The notes: generated by a model not told the origin, from the sequence alone. A stretch of DNA of 55,245 nucleotides from an uncultured Bacteroidia bacterium (GCA_903834845.1 CAILKW010000586.1:1-55245); one strand, 5' to 3'; positions 1 to 9,199 are shown, counted from the first letter of the stretch. Made by a program: numbers and translations.

Positions 1-710
1 GACAATTTCTTTTTATCGCCATTGATGGCTCCCGATGTGGCAATGGCTGCCGATACCCCACATATTGATACAGCACTTGAAAGCATAGTTGCATATTCGT
101 CATCAACTTTTAACTTTTTGGATACCCAGAAAGCAAAATACCAGACACAAAATACAACGATAAGCGATTGGATCAAACCATAACTACCAGCAGAAAGCAA
201 ATCGGAAAACAGGATAGTGGCACCCAATAAAACAAGTCCAACCTTTACAAACAGCTCTGTTTGTGCACCTCCGACTACCCATTGACGCAAGTTGCCAATG
301 TGCCCGATCATCAACCCGATTGCGAGTGAAAACAAAACGGTTTCTAGTCCCAGGTTTTTAAATGGTAAATATGAGGATAGTAATTGTGCAAACAAGGCAA
401 GAAGGAAAACAAGGAAATAGCCAACAAGGAATTTTTTGGGTTTATCGCCACTAAAAAATAAACCAATAACTGCAATACACAGAAACAGCACAAATGTAGC
501 CGTAATCGATGTGAGTAATGAACCATTTGAAAATGAGGCAGATAATGTCTCGAAATTGCTCCATCCGGTTTTATCTCCGAACGACGGTACTTTTATGTTG
601 TAACCTGCAAAAAGCGTTAAGAAAATAAGCACAAAACCAGAAATCACAGTTGCCCAGTCTTGCCCAACATGAATTGGATTTTTTTTTGTAACATTTACTT
701 TGTCTGTCAT
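1..710 (-). CDS. YeiH/UPF0324-family membrane protein (putative sulfate/anion exporter), 3' end cut off
   Basis: I translated this reading frame directly; it opens at an ATG at 710 (MTDKVNVTKK...) and runs off the left edge, so about 236 residues are visible. It is a polytopic inner-membrane protein: hydrophobic segments occur near residues 21-38, 66-86 and 92-110, with more further on. Two stretches are typical of the YeiH/YadS family (PF03601): VGLVLLGATILFSDLL, and AVSICGVSAAIATSGAI close to the truncation. Members are annotated as putative sulfate exporters, but the substrate is poorly established. It starts 30 bp after the coaX stop on the same strand, so the two are probably cotranscribed. 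It has no visible link to the glycan locus. The family call rests on remembered motifs and is fairly secure; the transported ion is not. Confidence 0.85.
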   Translation of the reverse strand, partial: MTDKVNVTKKNPIHVGQDWATVISGFVLIFLTLFAGYNIKVPSFGDKTGWSNFETLSASFSNGSLLTSITATFVLFLCIAVIGLFFSGDKPKKFLVGYFLVFLLALFAQLLSSYLPFKNLGLETVLFSLAIGLMIGHIGNLRQWVVGGAQTELFVKVGLVLLGATILFSDLLSAGSYGLIQSLIVVFCVWYFAFWVSKKLKVDDEYATMLSSAVSICGVSAAIATSGAINGDKKKL

Positions 711-740
711 AACCAATAAGGGTTTTTATTTTTGAATGAT

Positions 741-1502
741 TTAAAAGAAGTCAGCCATGTATTTTAGTCCGTCAAGCGTCAGGTTTTCGTCGGTGACCTG
801 AATCCTTGTGGAAACGTTTCGTAGAATTGACGATAATCCACCTGTAGCGATTACATTGATCTTTTCTGAAAGCTCTCCTTCAGTCCTGGCAACCATTGAA
901 TCAACCAGCCCGGCAAAGCCAAGAACAATTCCCGACTGAATGGCATGAATCGTATTATCACCCAGAACGGATGGAGGAGCAACTAATTGCACATCACGTA
1001 ACTGTGCAGTATTGCCGGTCAATGATTTCAATGCTGTCAATAATCCTGGTGCAATGGCAACACCCAATATTTTACCTGTCTTGCTAATGGTAGTAAAAGT
1101 AAGTGCAGTGCCAAAATCGATCACCATGCAAGGACCTCCATAACGAATAAAAGCAGCTGTAGCATCTGCTACAATATCAGTACCTATTTCAACGGGGTTC
1201 AATATTTCTATCGGCAATCTTTTATAAGCAGATGGCTCTACCAAAAATGGAGGTTGACCCAGAAAATGACCAAGCATCTCCTTGAATGGCCTGATCAGGC
1301 TGGGAACCACACTGCTTAGAACAGTCCTTGTAATTGCACTTTCGCTAATGTTGAAACTGGTAAATAATGACCTGAATATCACTTCATATTCATCCGCAGT
1401 TTTAAATAAATCGGTCTGTATCCTCCAGATTTTAAGCCATTCATTTTGATCAGCCACCCCAAAAACGATGTTAGTATTACCGATGTCTATTGTAAGTATC
1501 AT
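741..1502 (-). CDS. coaX: Type III pantothenate kinase
   Basis: This cytoplasmic enzyme phosphorylates pantothenate, the first step of coenzyme A synthesis. The 253-aa protein has the usual length of the CoaX family. It shows the ASKHA-type phosphate-binding start MILTIDIGNTN with the catalytic Asp in DIGNTN. The motif MVIDFGTALTF lies near residues 125-135, and the G-x-x-I-x-PG-x-x-T motif (GVAIAPGLLTAL) follows, then the late ATGGLSSIL segment. The start at 1502 places DIGNTN at residues 6-11, as is normal. The YeiH-like gene follows 30 bp downstream. A TATTTTTG box at 1531-1524 (minus) could be its -7 element. This is a housekeeping gene marking the left border of the glycan locus. Confidence 0.96.
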   Translation of the reverse strand: MILTIDIGNTNIVFGVADQNEWLKIWRIQTDLFKTADEYEVIFRSLFTSFNISESAITRTVLSSVVPSLIRPFKEMLGHFLGQPPFLVEPSAYKRLPIEILNPVEIGTDIVADATAAFIRYGGPCMVIDFGTALTFTTISKTGKILGVAIAPGLLTALKSLTGNTAQLRDVQLVAPPSVLGDNTIHAIQSGIVLGFAGLVDSMVARTEGELSEKINVIATGGLSSILRNVSTRIQVTDENLTLDGLKYMADFF

Positions 1503-1523
1503 TCGAATTGTTAATTAGGATGG

Positions 1524-1531
1524 CAAAAATA
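1524..1531 (-). promoter_or_regulatory. Candidate -7 box upstream of coaX
   Basis: TATTTTTG on the minus strand fits the Bacteroidota -7 consensus TAnnTTTG and lies about 22 nt before the coaX start. No well-spaced TTTG (-33) element is visible. Six fixed bases in AT-rich DNA occur often by chance, so this is only suggestive. Confidence 0.25.
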
Positions 1532-2260
1532 TATCATAATAGCAAATGTCAGATTATATTTTAATTGAGAAATCGAAAATTAAGAGTTATCAATAATTTG
1601 TAACCTATTTTAACCCAATGTATTTAAAAGCAAATATGAGGGAATATTGATAATAACTTTAATCCAGATTGTTTTACGCTTAACTTCGCACACACAATGG
1701 GGCTTTATGACAAACTATTTTAAAACCCTTATTGATAATAAAGGTTTTATAACCAGCATGAACAAGGTTTATTACCAACCACAAAAATCAAGATACAATG
1801 ATTCTGGTCAAATGTTTATCCTTAATTAGACCAAAGGTTAAGTAGCATAGATTTCTTTCGTTCCTGAAGTGAAATATTTCAAACTAACACATGGAACGAC
1901 CCACAATGCGAAATGGGATATATGATATTCAATGGTGATCCATTCCTACCAATATCACTGATCTTTTTGGCGTGATCGTTGGTGAAGCAAGTGATGCCAG
2001 CGATCGCATCAATTATGCCATCAGTATTCTTATCCTAAATGAAAGCGCAATGGCAGCACCTCCGATTTGAAGGTTGATGGAGCCCATTATCAATACACTA
2101 TTCATAACCTGAATGAGGACAGATTTCAGATGCTTTCTCATTTACATGATGGTCGGCCTTTCCCGATTGGGGGAGAGAAAGTAAAAACAGATACCTTCCT
2201 CCCAGATTATCCATTTGTAATTTATACCTTCTTTTGTCAACAAAATGGTAAATTCCGTTT

Positions 2261-2308
2261 CTATTTTGTCAAACGTGAAAGCAACATTTTTCGCGTTTGA
2301 CAAAATAG
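2261..2308. repeat. 20-bp near-perfect inverted repeat downstream of susD1
   Basis: The arms 2261-2280 and 2289-2308 are reverse complements with one mismatch in 20 bp and an 8-nt spacer. The structure lies 44-91 nt beyond the susD1 stop on that gene's 3' side, so it could end or stabilise the susCD transcript. No T-tract follows on the minus strand, which argues against a classic intrinsic terminator. The core TTTTGTCAA also occurs at 2232-2240. Positions 2287-2306 (minus strand) are identical over 20 bases to 7633-7652 inside the ECF sigma gene. Confidence 0.7.
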
Positions 2309-2351
2309 TATAAGAAAACCTCATTAATACAGAACCTTCCCTGCAAGCATT

Positions 2352-3806
2352 TTATTTGGAATATCCTGGATTCTGTTGATTTTTTAAGTTAGGATTAGCA
2401 TCAATTTCATATCTAGGAATAGGTAATATTGCATGAAAATAATCCCTGTTATAACTTGTTACTTCAGGAAGTAGGCCTGAAATATGCCAACCACCTATTC
2501 TTTTGATGGTTTCATTGTTCCTTAAGGCATCGAATTGACGTTGACCTTCTCCAACGAATTCTTTTCTTCTCTCCTTAGTTACCATATTAAGTGTAACAGT
2601 AGTTCCAACAACAGTTTTAGCAGGATTTGCTCTTTGAACAATTGCATTCAGATAAGTAGTTGCCTTTGTATTATCTCCTGTTTTTACAGAAGCTTCGGCA
2701 GCGTTCAGATAGGCTTCAGAAAGACGTAAAACAGGAATATTTGCATTTCTCACATCAGTATCAGCACCGGTATATTTAAGCAGATAGATCTTTCTTGTTT
2801 TATTAAATGAGCTACTGGATGTTATCAATGCGGTAATTTTGTTTCTTACATCAAGAGGATCTTCTTCAAGTAAAGTAAGAAAATCACTTGTTAAGACAAT
2901 GTCATTATATCCACCACTCCAATGAAGATAGGCAATGCCATCATTTCCTGCTCTATCTGTTATAGTATTTACAACCTCGAACAATACTTCAGTAGTAAAT
3001 CTACTCTTCCACGCTGCAGTAGCCGAGCCATATTCTGCATTTGTCCAAAGTTTGTATCCATTAGCTAAGGCTCCGGTTATTGCTTCTTCTGCCTGGATAA
3101 GGGCATTAGGATTATCACCTTTATATAAATAAACTCTGCTCAATAAGGTTTTAGCTCCCCACTTGTTTATTTTTCCATCATTTTTCGTTACTTTCAATAA
3201 TAGGATGGCATCGGTTAAATCTTTTATAATCTGGGTATAACATTCGGCTACAGTATTTCGGGTTGGCTGATAATTCGGGCCAACTACTTCTGTAACAATA
3301 ACACCTCCTAATGAAGCTCCATTATCTTTTGTAAAAGTTGAACCATGAACTCTGGTAACATCAAACAAGGCAAGTGCCCTTAATGCCAATGCTTGTCCTT
3401 TTATATCATCCCTTTTAGTTGTTTCACTTGGTGTTATTGATAGATCGTCAATTTGGGATAAGAGGTTATTTGCGTATCGTATAACCTGATATGGTAATGA
3501 CCATAAAGAGGTATAACTATTATCGGGAGTCGTGTACATCATATAATAGGCCGATGCTCTTTTATTAGTTCCTGTCGCTTGCATATCATCACCTGTTACA
3601 TCGGCATAATATTGCATCCGTGCACCGTAGTATTCATAGTTCTGAAGGGTGGAATAAATACCGTTTATTGCATAATCAGCATCAAATATGTTCTTTATCG
3701 CTTCCTGCGATGGCACCTGTGTCGTGGGTTTTAAATCAACCCAATTTTTATTGCAAGATATCGAACATATTGATATTACAACCAGTATATATATAGTTTT
3801 TTTCAT
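2352..3806 (-). CDS. SusD/RagB-family surface glycan-binding lipoprotein (first pair)
   Basis: This outer-membrane lipoprotein should cap the adjacent SusC porin and deliver oligosaccharides to it. The 484-aa protein has a type II signal peptide with lipobox SISC (Cys18). The helical SusD fold is supported by the TPR-like segment around residues 130-150 (GQALALRALALFDVTRVHG), a typical family stretch, and by the C-terminal RRKEFVGEGQRQFDALR and LPIPRYEIDANPNLKNQNPG-type ending (residues about 410-484). It lies 12 bp downstream of susC1 on the same strand, the normal susC-susD order. The binding specificity cannot be read from sequence. It is only distantly similar to the second SusD in this window, so the two pairs probably do not come from a recent duplication. 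Confidence 0.96.
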   Translation of the reverse strand: MKKTIYILVVISICSISCNKNWVDLKPTTQVPSQEAIKNIFDADYAINGIYSTLQNYEYYGARMQYYADVTGDDMQATGTNKRASAYYMMYTTPDNSYTSLWSLPYQVIRYANNLLSQIDDLSITPSETTKRDDIKGQALALRALALFDVTRVHGSTFTKDNGASLGGVIVTEVVGPNYQPTRNTVAECYTQIIKDLTDAILLLKVTKNDGKINKWGAKTLLSRVYLYKGDNPNALIQAEEAITGALANGYKLWTNAEYGSATAAWKSRFTTEVLFEVVNTITDRAGNDGIAYLHWSGGYNDIVLTSDFLTLLEEDPLDVRNKITALITSSSSFNKTRKIYLLKYTGADTDVRNANIPVLRLSEAYLNAAEASVKTGDNTKATTYLNAIVQRANPAKTVVGTTVTLNMVTKERRKEFVGEGQRQFDALRNNETIKRIGGWHISGLLPEVTSYNRDYFHAILPIPRYEIDANPNLKNQQNPGYSK

Positions 3807-3818
3807 GGTTAATATGTG

Positions 3819-6800
3819 TTAAAAATTTATGTCTAATCCAAAAGTTACAGTTTTGAGCTGGGGCGTTTGATAAGCCATTACACCATCATTGCCTACCTCG
3901 GGGTCATACATTTTCCATTTTGATAGTGTCCAAAGATTAGTGGAGGAAGCAAAAATTCTTACCTTTTCCACTTTTAGATAATCAGTTACCCTTGTGGGGA
4001 TGGTTATACCCAAACTGATATTCTTAAGTCTGATATGGTCGGTACTATGAATCCTTCGTGAGTTGGAATATCCATCAGCCATATCCCACTTATTATTGGC
4101 GATATAGATCCCGTAAATTGATACATCCCCGGGTTTTCTCCATCTGTTACTGTAATAAGACGGGATATTTCCATCCAAACCATTTGTAGTACCCTCCTTA
4201 TCCAATTTACCGGCACCTGAATCATAAGAATAGCCACCAAGAGAATACGTAAATGTGAAGCCTAAATCAATAATTTTGTATTTGAAATTATTTACAAAAC
4301 CACCTATAACTTTTGGGTAAACGCTTTCCAGCGGAATCATATTTGCTGTGTTTAGATCCTTCGTTTTTTCTTTTACATAGTTTCCATCAGCATCAAGTGT
4401 ATTGGTATAAAACCATGTCATTCCATCAGCAGGATCAATTCCAGCAAACTCTCTTAAATAAAAGGTATTGAATGGTTTCCCGACCATTCTGATCTGGGAA
4501 CCACTAATGATAGATGTCTGTATCCCATCCAATACCAATATTTTATTGATGTTGCTTGAGATATTGAAACTTGAAGTCCAGTTTAATAGCTTTTTATTGA
4601 TGATTGTAGAAACCAGTTCAAGCTCAACACCACGATTCCTCATTTGCCCTATATTGCTTAGAATTGAGCTGAAACCCGTTGTTAGCGAGGTCGGTTCGTT
4701 CATTAATAGGTCTTTTGTTAATCTGTTGTAATATTCAACAGAAACCCTTACTTTATCAAGGATACTGAAATCGAGGCCGATGTTAGCATTATAATTGGTC
4801 TCCCATTTGAGATTACTGTTTAAGAATTGTGTTTCGACAATACCTGGTAATGAATTATACTCAGCACCATAAGTTGATAAACCCATAAAATCGTAATAAC
4901 CTGAAGGCAGGGTACCATTAACCCCATAAGATGCCCTTAGTTTAATTTCAGGGAAGATATTCTTCATCCCTTGGATAAAAGATTCTTCAGAAACTCTCCA
5001 TGCTCCTGATAATGACCAGAAATTTCCCCATCGGCTCTCAGGTGCCAATCTTGAACTACCATCACGCCTGAAACTCAACCCTGCGTAATATTTTCCATTG
5101 TAGTCATAATTTACCCTCGAAACATAAGATAACATTCTGTATCCTTCTGCTGAACCATTTACACTTCTTACAACAGAGAAGTTATCAAGTTCTACCATGT
5201 TCCAGTTTGCCAGATTTTCTTTTGATCCCGTAAGATAATCTCTGGAATAATCTGTGATTTCATAAGCTGCTAATGCATCAAAATTATGGTTTTTAGCAAA
5301 TGTTTTTACATATTGAACGCTATTAGACCAAACAGTACTTCTTCTGTCATATACGGATTTATTGAGAGTACCAAGATTGGCAGGATATGAGGATAAAGGA
5401 TGGGTAAAACTTTCTCCTTTTATCATATTAATATCATAGCTAAGAGAGGATTTTAAATTCAGATCATTCATTATTTTGTAACTTGCATATACATTATTGA
5501 AAACACGGATAATATTATCATTTTGGTAGTTCAATTCTGCATAAGATAAAGGATTTCGACCTGTTCCATTTCTGGGAAAATTAAATGCGTAGGTTCCATC
5601 TTCATTAAATGGAACATCTCTTCCCGGTACGGTAACAAAAACAGAATAAAATGGACTAACATACGCGGATCCTTCAGTGTTTGTACTTTGTTTAATGCTT
5701 GAGAACATCAAATTTGTACCTACACTTAATTTTTTGGAGGCTTCATAACTAAAGTTTAAACGGCCTGAAAGTCGTTTCAAAAAACCCATAATTGAAATAC
5801 CTTCCTGATCGGTGTAACCCAGAGTAGAAAAGTATTTTATTTTATCAGTACCCCCGGATAAGGAGATTTCATTATTCTTTGAAATCCCTTTTCTGAACAG
5901 CAGGTCTTTCCAATCAGTCCATACTCCTGTCCAGGGTAACTTCGCATATTTATCAATGTTAGCATCGGCATAAACCTTTGCAGCTGCTTGATCCATTGCT
6001 TTATAATAAATCCCTTCATTAACTAATCCTTCATAGATAGTTTCCCTGCGTTCGTCTCCACCCATAAAAGGCCGGTAATCCATTGCAAAATCTGAAAAAC
6101 CAAACTCTGTTTTAAAATTGATTTTTGTAGCACCTGAACTACCTTTTTTTGTAGTAATAATAATGACACCATTTGCTGCCCTTGATCCATAAAGTGATGC
6201 TGCAGCTGCATCCTTGATTACAGATATGCTTTCAATGCTTGAAGGATTTATGGTTGAAAGAATATCCAGGCCAGAGCTTGAACCTATGGCAGATATGTTC
6301 CCAGAAATTACAGGAACTCCATCTATTACATATAATGGATCGTTTGAGGCATTGAATGACCCTACCCCTCTAATCCTTATTTGAGTGGCTCCCCCAGGTT
6401 GACCGGAAGTATTAGTTACCTGTACGCCAGATGCAGATCCTTGTAGAAGATTCGCAATACTTAAAACGGGAACATCTGCAAGCTTATCCATTTTAATAAT
6501 ACTGGCAGAACCGGCATAGGCTTCTTTTTTCAAAGTTCCATAACCAGTAACAATAACTGCTTCCAAGTTATAATTGTCTTCCTGCAAAACAATATTCAAC
6601 GGCGTTCTATCAGCATTAATAGAAACCTCCATTGTTTTCATCCCAATAAATGAGATAACCAGAACTGCCTTTTCTCCTGAAACCGCAAGTACAAATTTCC
6701 CATCTTTATCGGCAGTTGTTGCATTCATCGAAGAGCCCTTTTCAAGGATGGTTGATCCTGTTAAAGGCAAATTATCAGGGGAGGAAGTAACAGTTCCATT

Positions 6801-6935
6801 AACTATTACCTTCGGCTGGGAAGACACTTGTAATGACCACAATAAGAGAATCAAAGTCAGTGACCAAGCTGAGTAACATAACTTTATCGCTTTTTTTGCA
6901 AACGATAAGTTTGGAAAATAAATTTTTTTCTTCAT
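3819..6935 (-). CDS. SusC/RagA-family TonB-dependent transporter (first pair, no STN domain)
   Basis: This is the outer-membrane, TonB-energised importer that works with the SusD encoded 12 bp downstream. From the ATG at 6935 the product is about 1038 aa. It has an N-terminal signal peptide ending near VSSQ, then a carboxypeptidase-regulatory-like domain (NGTVTSSPDNLPLTGSTI, residues about 45-120). The conserved plug sequences follow (IRIRGVGSFNASNDPLYVIDG; SLYGSRAANGVIIITTKKG), and then a C-terminal beta-barrel ending in Phe. An upstream in-frame start at 6998 adds 21 basic residues, but a TATATTTG box at 7014-7007 would put the transcript start almost on it, so 6935 is preferred. It lacks the STN domain seen in the second SusC, so it probably does not signal to the FecR protein in this locus. 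It is transcribed divergently from the sigma/anti-sigma block. Confidence 0.97.
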   Translation of the reverse strand: MKKKIYFPNLSFAKKAIKLCYSAWSLTLILLLWSLQVSSQPKVIVNGTVTSSPDNLPLTGSTILEKGSSMNATTADKDGKFVLAVSGEKAVLVISFIGMKTMEVSINADRTPLNIVLQEDNYNLEAVIVTGYGTLKKEAYAGSASIIKMDKLADVPVLSIANLLQGSASGVQVTNTSGQPGGATQIRIRGVGSFNASNDPLYVIDGVPVISGNISAIGSSSGLDILSTINPSSIESISVIKDAAAASLYGSRAANGVIIITTKKGSSGATKINFKTEFGFSDFAMDYRPFMGGDERRETIYEGLVNEGIYYKAMDQAAAKVYADANIDKYAKLPWTGVWTDWKDLLFRKGISKNNEISLSGGTDKIKYFSTLGYTDQEGISIMGFLKRLSGRLNFSYEASKKLSVGTNLMFSSIKQSTNTEGSAYVSPFYSVFVTVPGRDVPFNEDGTYAFNFPRNGTGRNPLSYAELNYQNDNIIRVFNNVYASYKIMNDLNLKSSLSYDINMIKGESFTHPLSSYPANLGTLNKSVYDRRSTVWSNSVQYVKTFAKNHNFDALAAYEITDYSRDYLTGSKENLANWNMVELDNFSVVRSVNGSAEGYRMLSYVSRVNYDYNGKYYAGLSFRRDGSSRLAPESRWGNFWSLSGAWRVSEESFIQGMKNIFPEIKLRASYGVNGTLPSGYYDFMGLSTYGAEYNSLPGIVETQFLNSNLKWETNYNANIGLDFSILDKVRVSVEYYNRLTKDLLMNEPTSLTTGFSSILSNIGQMRNRGVELELVSTIINKKLLNWTSSFNISSNINKILVLDGIQTSIISGSQIRMVGKPFNTFYLREFAGIDPADGMTWFYTNTLDADGNYVKEKTKDLNTANMIPLESVYPKVIGGFVNNFKYKIIDLGFTFTYSLGGYSYDSGAGKLDKEGTTNGLDGNIPSYYSNRWRKPGDVSIYGIYIANNKWDMADGYSNSRRIHSTDHIRLKNISLGITIPTRVTDYLKVEKVRIFASSTNLWTLSKWKMYDPEVGNDGVMAYQTPQLKTVTFGLDINF

Positions 6936-7006
6936 TCTTTTGTTTTTGTTTAACAATGGGTTGTAAAAGACACCTTTTAACTTCTTTTTTGATGTCATTC
7001 TTTGCG

Positions 7007-7014
7007 CAAATATA
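7007..7014 (-). promoter_or_regulatory. Candidate -7 promoter box for susC1-susD1
   Basis: TATATTTG on the minus strand matches the Bacteroidota TAnnTTTG consensus. Transcription would begin near 7000, leaving a leader of about 65 nt before the ATG at 6935 and none for the longer open frame at 6998. A TTTG-like -33 element with normal spacing is not evident. Confidence 0.45.
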
Positions 7015-7341
7015 TTTAATAGTTTTCAATTAAATTAATGTCAATTTATTATTTTGAATAATTATTCTTATCCAAAACTAACAAATCAAGTTCGCCAACA
7101 ATTATTCAAGTCTCCAAAAGATTTGTTGTGTAATTCTTTTACATTGCAACTTGCATCGGAAGTTAAATAAAAGGAAGTTAACCCAATCTAATATTTGGTC
7201 AATTTGATTGTTGTTTGAGAGATTATCACATTCACAAACAATAGTTTCATATTTTTATTGTTGTTGTTTAATATAATGTTCTATGTCTTTTGTTTTCATT
7301 TGTAATTTTCATTAAAGTAGCCACAAATCCATTCAAACTAC

Positions 7342-7349
7342 TATATTTG
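7342..7349 (+). promoter_or_regulatory. Candidate -7 promoter box for the ECF sigma gene
   Basis: TATATTTG fits TAnnTTTG and lies 27 nt before the ATG at 7377, giving a short leader of about 20 nt. No -33 TTTG with 19-21 nt spacing is visible, so the call rests on one element and its position. Confidence 0.45.
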
Positions 7350-7376
7350 TAGATATTTTGAGACTATTTTAAATCT

Positions 7377-7982
7377 ATGGGTGAAAGGAACGAGATAGAC
7401 AGTTTTCTTTTAGAGGAGTTTAAAAGCGGCAACCCACGTGCTTTTGATAAGATTTTCAACAATCATTATCAGAACATGTGCCGTTTTGCCCATTCTATTG
7501 TTCACGATGACGATACTGCTCATTCTCTTGTACAACAGGTATTTGTAAATTTGTGGGAAAACAGGGAATCCTCAGATCATATTGACAGTTTGATTCCTTA
7601 CCTTACTACAATGGTTCGCAATCACTGCATTAATTTTGTCAAACGCGAAAAACGAAACATTAAGCTTGCAAAATTACCGGCAGAAGCCCAATCAGAAAAT
7701 ACTACTGAAAACGATCTTTTCGTCTTTGAATTTGAAGAACTGCTAATTAATGCTCTATCGCTGCTACCCGAAAGATGCAAAATGGCTTTCGAATACAGCC
7801 GTTTTGAAAGTATGACAAATAATGAGATTGCCCAAAAGATGGAAATCACTACCAAAGGCATTGAAGCATTAATCGGCAGAGCACTAAAATCATTACGTAT
7901 TTCACTTGCCGATTATTTGCCCTCCATAAGGAACGACAAAATTAAGAACCCCATTCTTTTCATGTTGTTGAAATATTTATAA
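7377..7982 (+). CDS. ECF RNA polymerase sigma factor, FecI-like (Bacteroidota PUL type)
   Basis: This alternative sigma factor should be held by the FecR-type protein encoded next and released when the STN-bearing SusC detects substrate. The 201-aa protein has region 2 near residues 15-85 (AFDKIFNNHYQNMCRFA, then DTAHSLVQQVFVNLWENRE, then YLTTMVRNHCINFVKREKR). Region 4 spans about 120-180 (LLPERCKMAFEYSRFESM, TNNEIAQKMEITTKGIEALI as a helix-turn-helix, then GRALKSLR). The start at 7377 follows a TATATTTG box by 27 nt. The anti-sigma gene begins 106 bp downstream. A 20-base segment at 7633-7652 is repeated near susD1. Likely targets are the susC2 operon and perhaps the enzymes beyond it. Confidence 0.96.
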   Translation: MGERNEIDSFLLEEFKSGNPRAFDKIFNNHYQNMCRFAHSIVHDDDTAHSLVQQVFVNLWENRESSDHIDSLIPYLTTMVRNHCINFVKREKRNIKLAKLPAEAQSENTTENDLFVFEFEELLINALSLLPERCKMAFEYSRFESMTNNEIAQKMEITTKGIEALIGRALKSLRISLADYLPSIRNDKIKNPILFMLLKYL

Positions 7983-8041
7983 AATAAATCAGCATTAAGT
8001 TAATTTTCGATTTATTTTAAAATTTTTCTGTTTCCTGATGT

Positions 8042-8058
8042 AGGGTAACCTCTGCCCT
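8042..8058 (+). promoter_or_regulatory. Small GGG/CCC hairpin between sigma and anti-sigma genes
   Basis: AGGG at 8042-8045 can pair with CCCT at 8055-8058 around a 9-nt loop, about 30 nt before the anti-sigma ATG. GC-rich short hairpins in this gap are common, from memory, in FecI/FecR pairs of Bacteroidota and may tune anti-sigma translation. The stem is only 4 bp and the role is inferred. Confidence 0.3.
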
Positions 8059-8088
8059 TATTTGTCATTCCATTGAAAGCAATAAAAA

Positions 8089-9138
8089 ATGAATATCGAA
8101 AACGACGAAATATATTATCTTATTGCCAAGTCATTCACTGGTGAATTAACGGTTGAGGAATCAGTTATATTGAATAACTGGAAATCTGCCGACAGATCAA
8201 ACCTTGCCGAATATAATGATTATCAGTTGATTTGGAAACATTCAAATCGCTTGGCGATGCCTAACCAAATCAATTTACCAAAATCTTTGACAACTGTCCG
8301 CCAAAAAGCAGGTATAGGCAAGCGACAGATAAAATGGATTCCCATTTTCGCACAAATAGCAGCAGTATTGGTTCTTGCATTACTATTCTCCTCCATTTAC
8401 AACATGTTTTTGATTACAAAACCTATTGAAAAAACTGAAACTTTGGTTTATCAGCAGGTAAAAGCAACTTACGGAACACAATCGCGTATTGATCTGTCTG
8501 ACGGAACAGTTGTTTACCTGAATTCGGGAAGTTTACTCAGGTTTCCTAATTCATTCAATGGCCAGAAAACCAGAAATGTAGAGTTAATAGGGGAGGGTAA
8601 CTTTACTGTGGTAAAGAATATAGAACAACCTTTTATCGTTGACATCCGAAAAATACAAATCAAAGTACTTGGAACAACCTTCAATGTAGATGCCTACCCT
8701 GACAATGCAGACTTCACAATAGCCCTTATTGACGGTAAAATTCAGCTTCAACAAAAAACAGCAAAAGAAATTGTTGATGTGATCGAGATGAAACCTAAAA
8801 TGGTAGTGACTTACAAACATTCGGTAAACAAATTAGTTGTAAATACCGAGGATGACCTAAGCAAATATACTGCATGGACAAACGGAAAAATTGTTTTTTC
8901 AAATGACCCTGTCACCACGGTAATTCATAAACTTGAAAATTGGTATAATGTTGATATTGAGCTTGCCGACAAGAAACTTGAAAAATACCGGTTCACGGGG
9001 ACGTTTATTGATGAACCGCTCGAACAAGTTTTAAATATATTAAACCGCACATCTAAAATGGAATACAAAATTGTTTCGGCCCAAAAACTTGGCGATAACT
9101 CCTATTCAAAACGAAAGATCATTTTAAAGTCAAAGTAA
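8089..9138 (+). CDS. FecR-type transmembrane anti-sigma factor
   Basis: This inner-membrane regulator is expected to hold the sigma factor at its cytoplasmic N-terminus and to receive a signal from the STN domain of SusC2 in the periplasm. The 349-aa protein has an N-terminal cytoplasmic part (residues 1-80) and one membrane helix at about 83-108 (WIPIFAQIAAVLVLALLF). The FecR domain follows (about 115-235; LSDGTVVYLNSGSLLRFP, VLGTTFNVDAY), then a C-terminal DUF4974-like secretin-fold domain (about 265-335; TVIHKLENWYNVDIELADK). It lies between the sigma gene and susC2, the standard arrangement for a trans-envelope signalling PUL. All expected parts are present and nothing looks broken. Confidence 0.96.
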   Translation: MNIENDEIYYLIAKSFTGELTVEESVILNNWKSADRSNLAEYNDYQLIWKHSNRLAMPNQINLPKSLTTVRQKAGIGKRQIKWIPIFAQIAAVLVLALLFSSIYNMFLITKPIEKTETLVYQQVKATYGTQSRIDLSDGTVVYLNSGSLLRFPNSFNGQKTRNVELIGEGNFTVVKNIEQPFIVDIRKIQIKVLGTTFNVDAYPDNADFTIALIDGKIQLQQKTAKEIVDVIEMKPKMVVTYKHSVNKLVVNTEDDLSKYTAWTNGKIVFSNDPVTTVIHKLENWYNVDIELADKKLEKYRFTGTFIDEPLEQVLNILNRTSKMEYKIVSAQKLGDNSYSKRKIILKSK

Positions 9139-9199
9139 ATATTTATAAATAACTCTAAAAACATTTTGCCTATGTAGTAACAATTTAAAGACAAAAAAA

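Larger units (their letters stand above)
1503..2351. other. Gene-poor junction with decayed coding-like sequence
   Basis: No convincing gene is present in this 849-bp stretch between coaX and the first susD. An imperfect hairpin (1722-1733 with 1737-1748, one mismatch) lies in the middle. From about 1880 to 2070 the plus strand reads like protein but is split by frame changes. One frame gives NTWNDPQCEMGYMIFNGD, and then, one base out of phase, TNITDLFGVIVGEASDASD and DRINYAISIL follow before a stop. A third frame (2067-2300, TTG start) continues for 77 codons without a recognisable family. This is most simply a pseudogene relic, but I cannot name the parent family. The inverted repeat at 2261-2308 is listed separately. 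Confidence 0.4.
6936..7376. other. Divergent control region between susC1 and the ECF sigma gene
   Basis: This AT-rich region carries one TATATTTG box for each direction (7014-7007 minus, 7342-7349 plus). It is the natural place for regulated expression of both SusCD systems. I see no further gene, and no clear operator repeat within it. Confidence 0.5.

Noticed and set aside
1647-1829. 60-codon open frame on the plus strand left of the first SusD
   Set aside because: No family, signal or promoter support, and its codon content looks random; treated as part of a gene-poor region.
6936-6998. Longer start (6998) for the first SusC
   Set aside because: A TATATTTG box at 7014-7007 would place the transcript start on this codon; the extra 21 residues are basic and not typical of a signal peptide.
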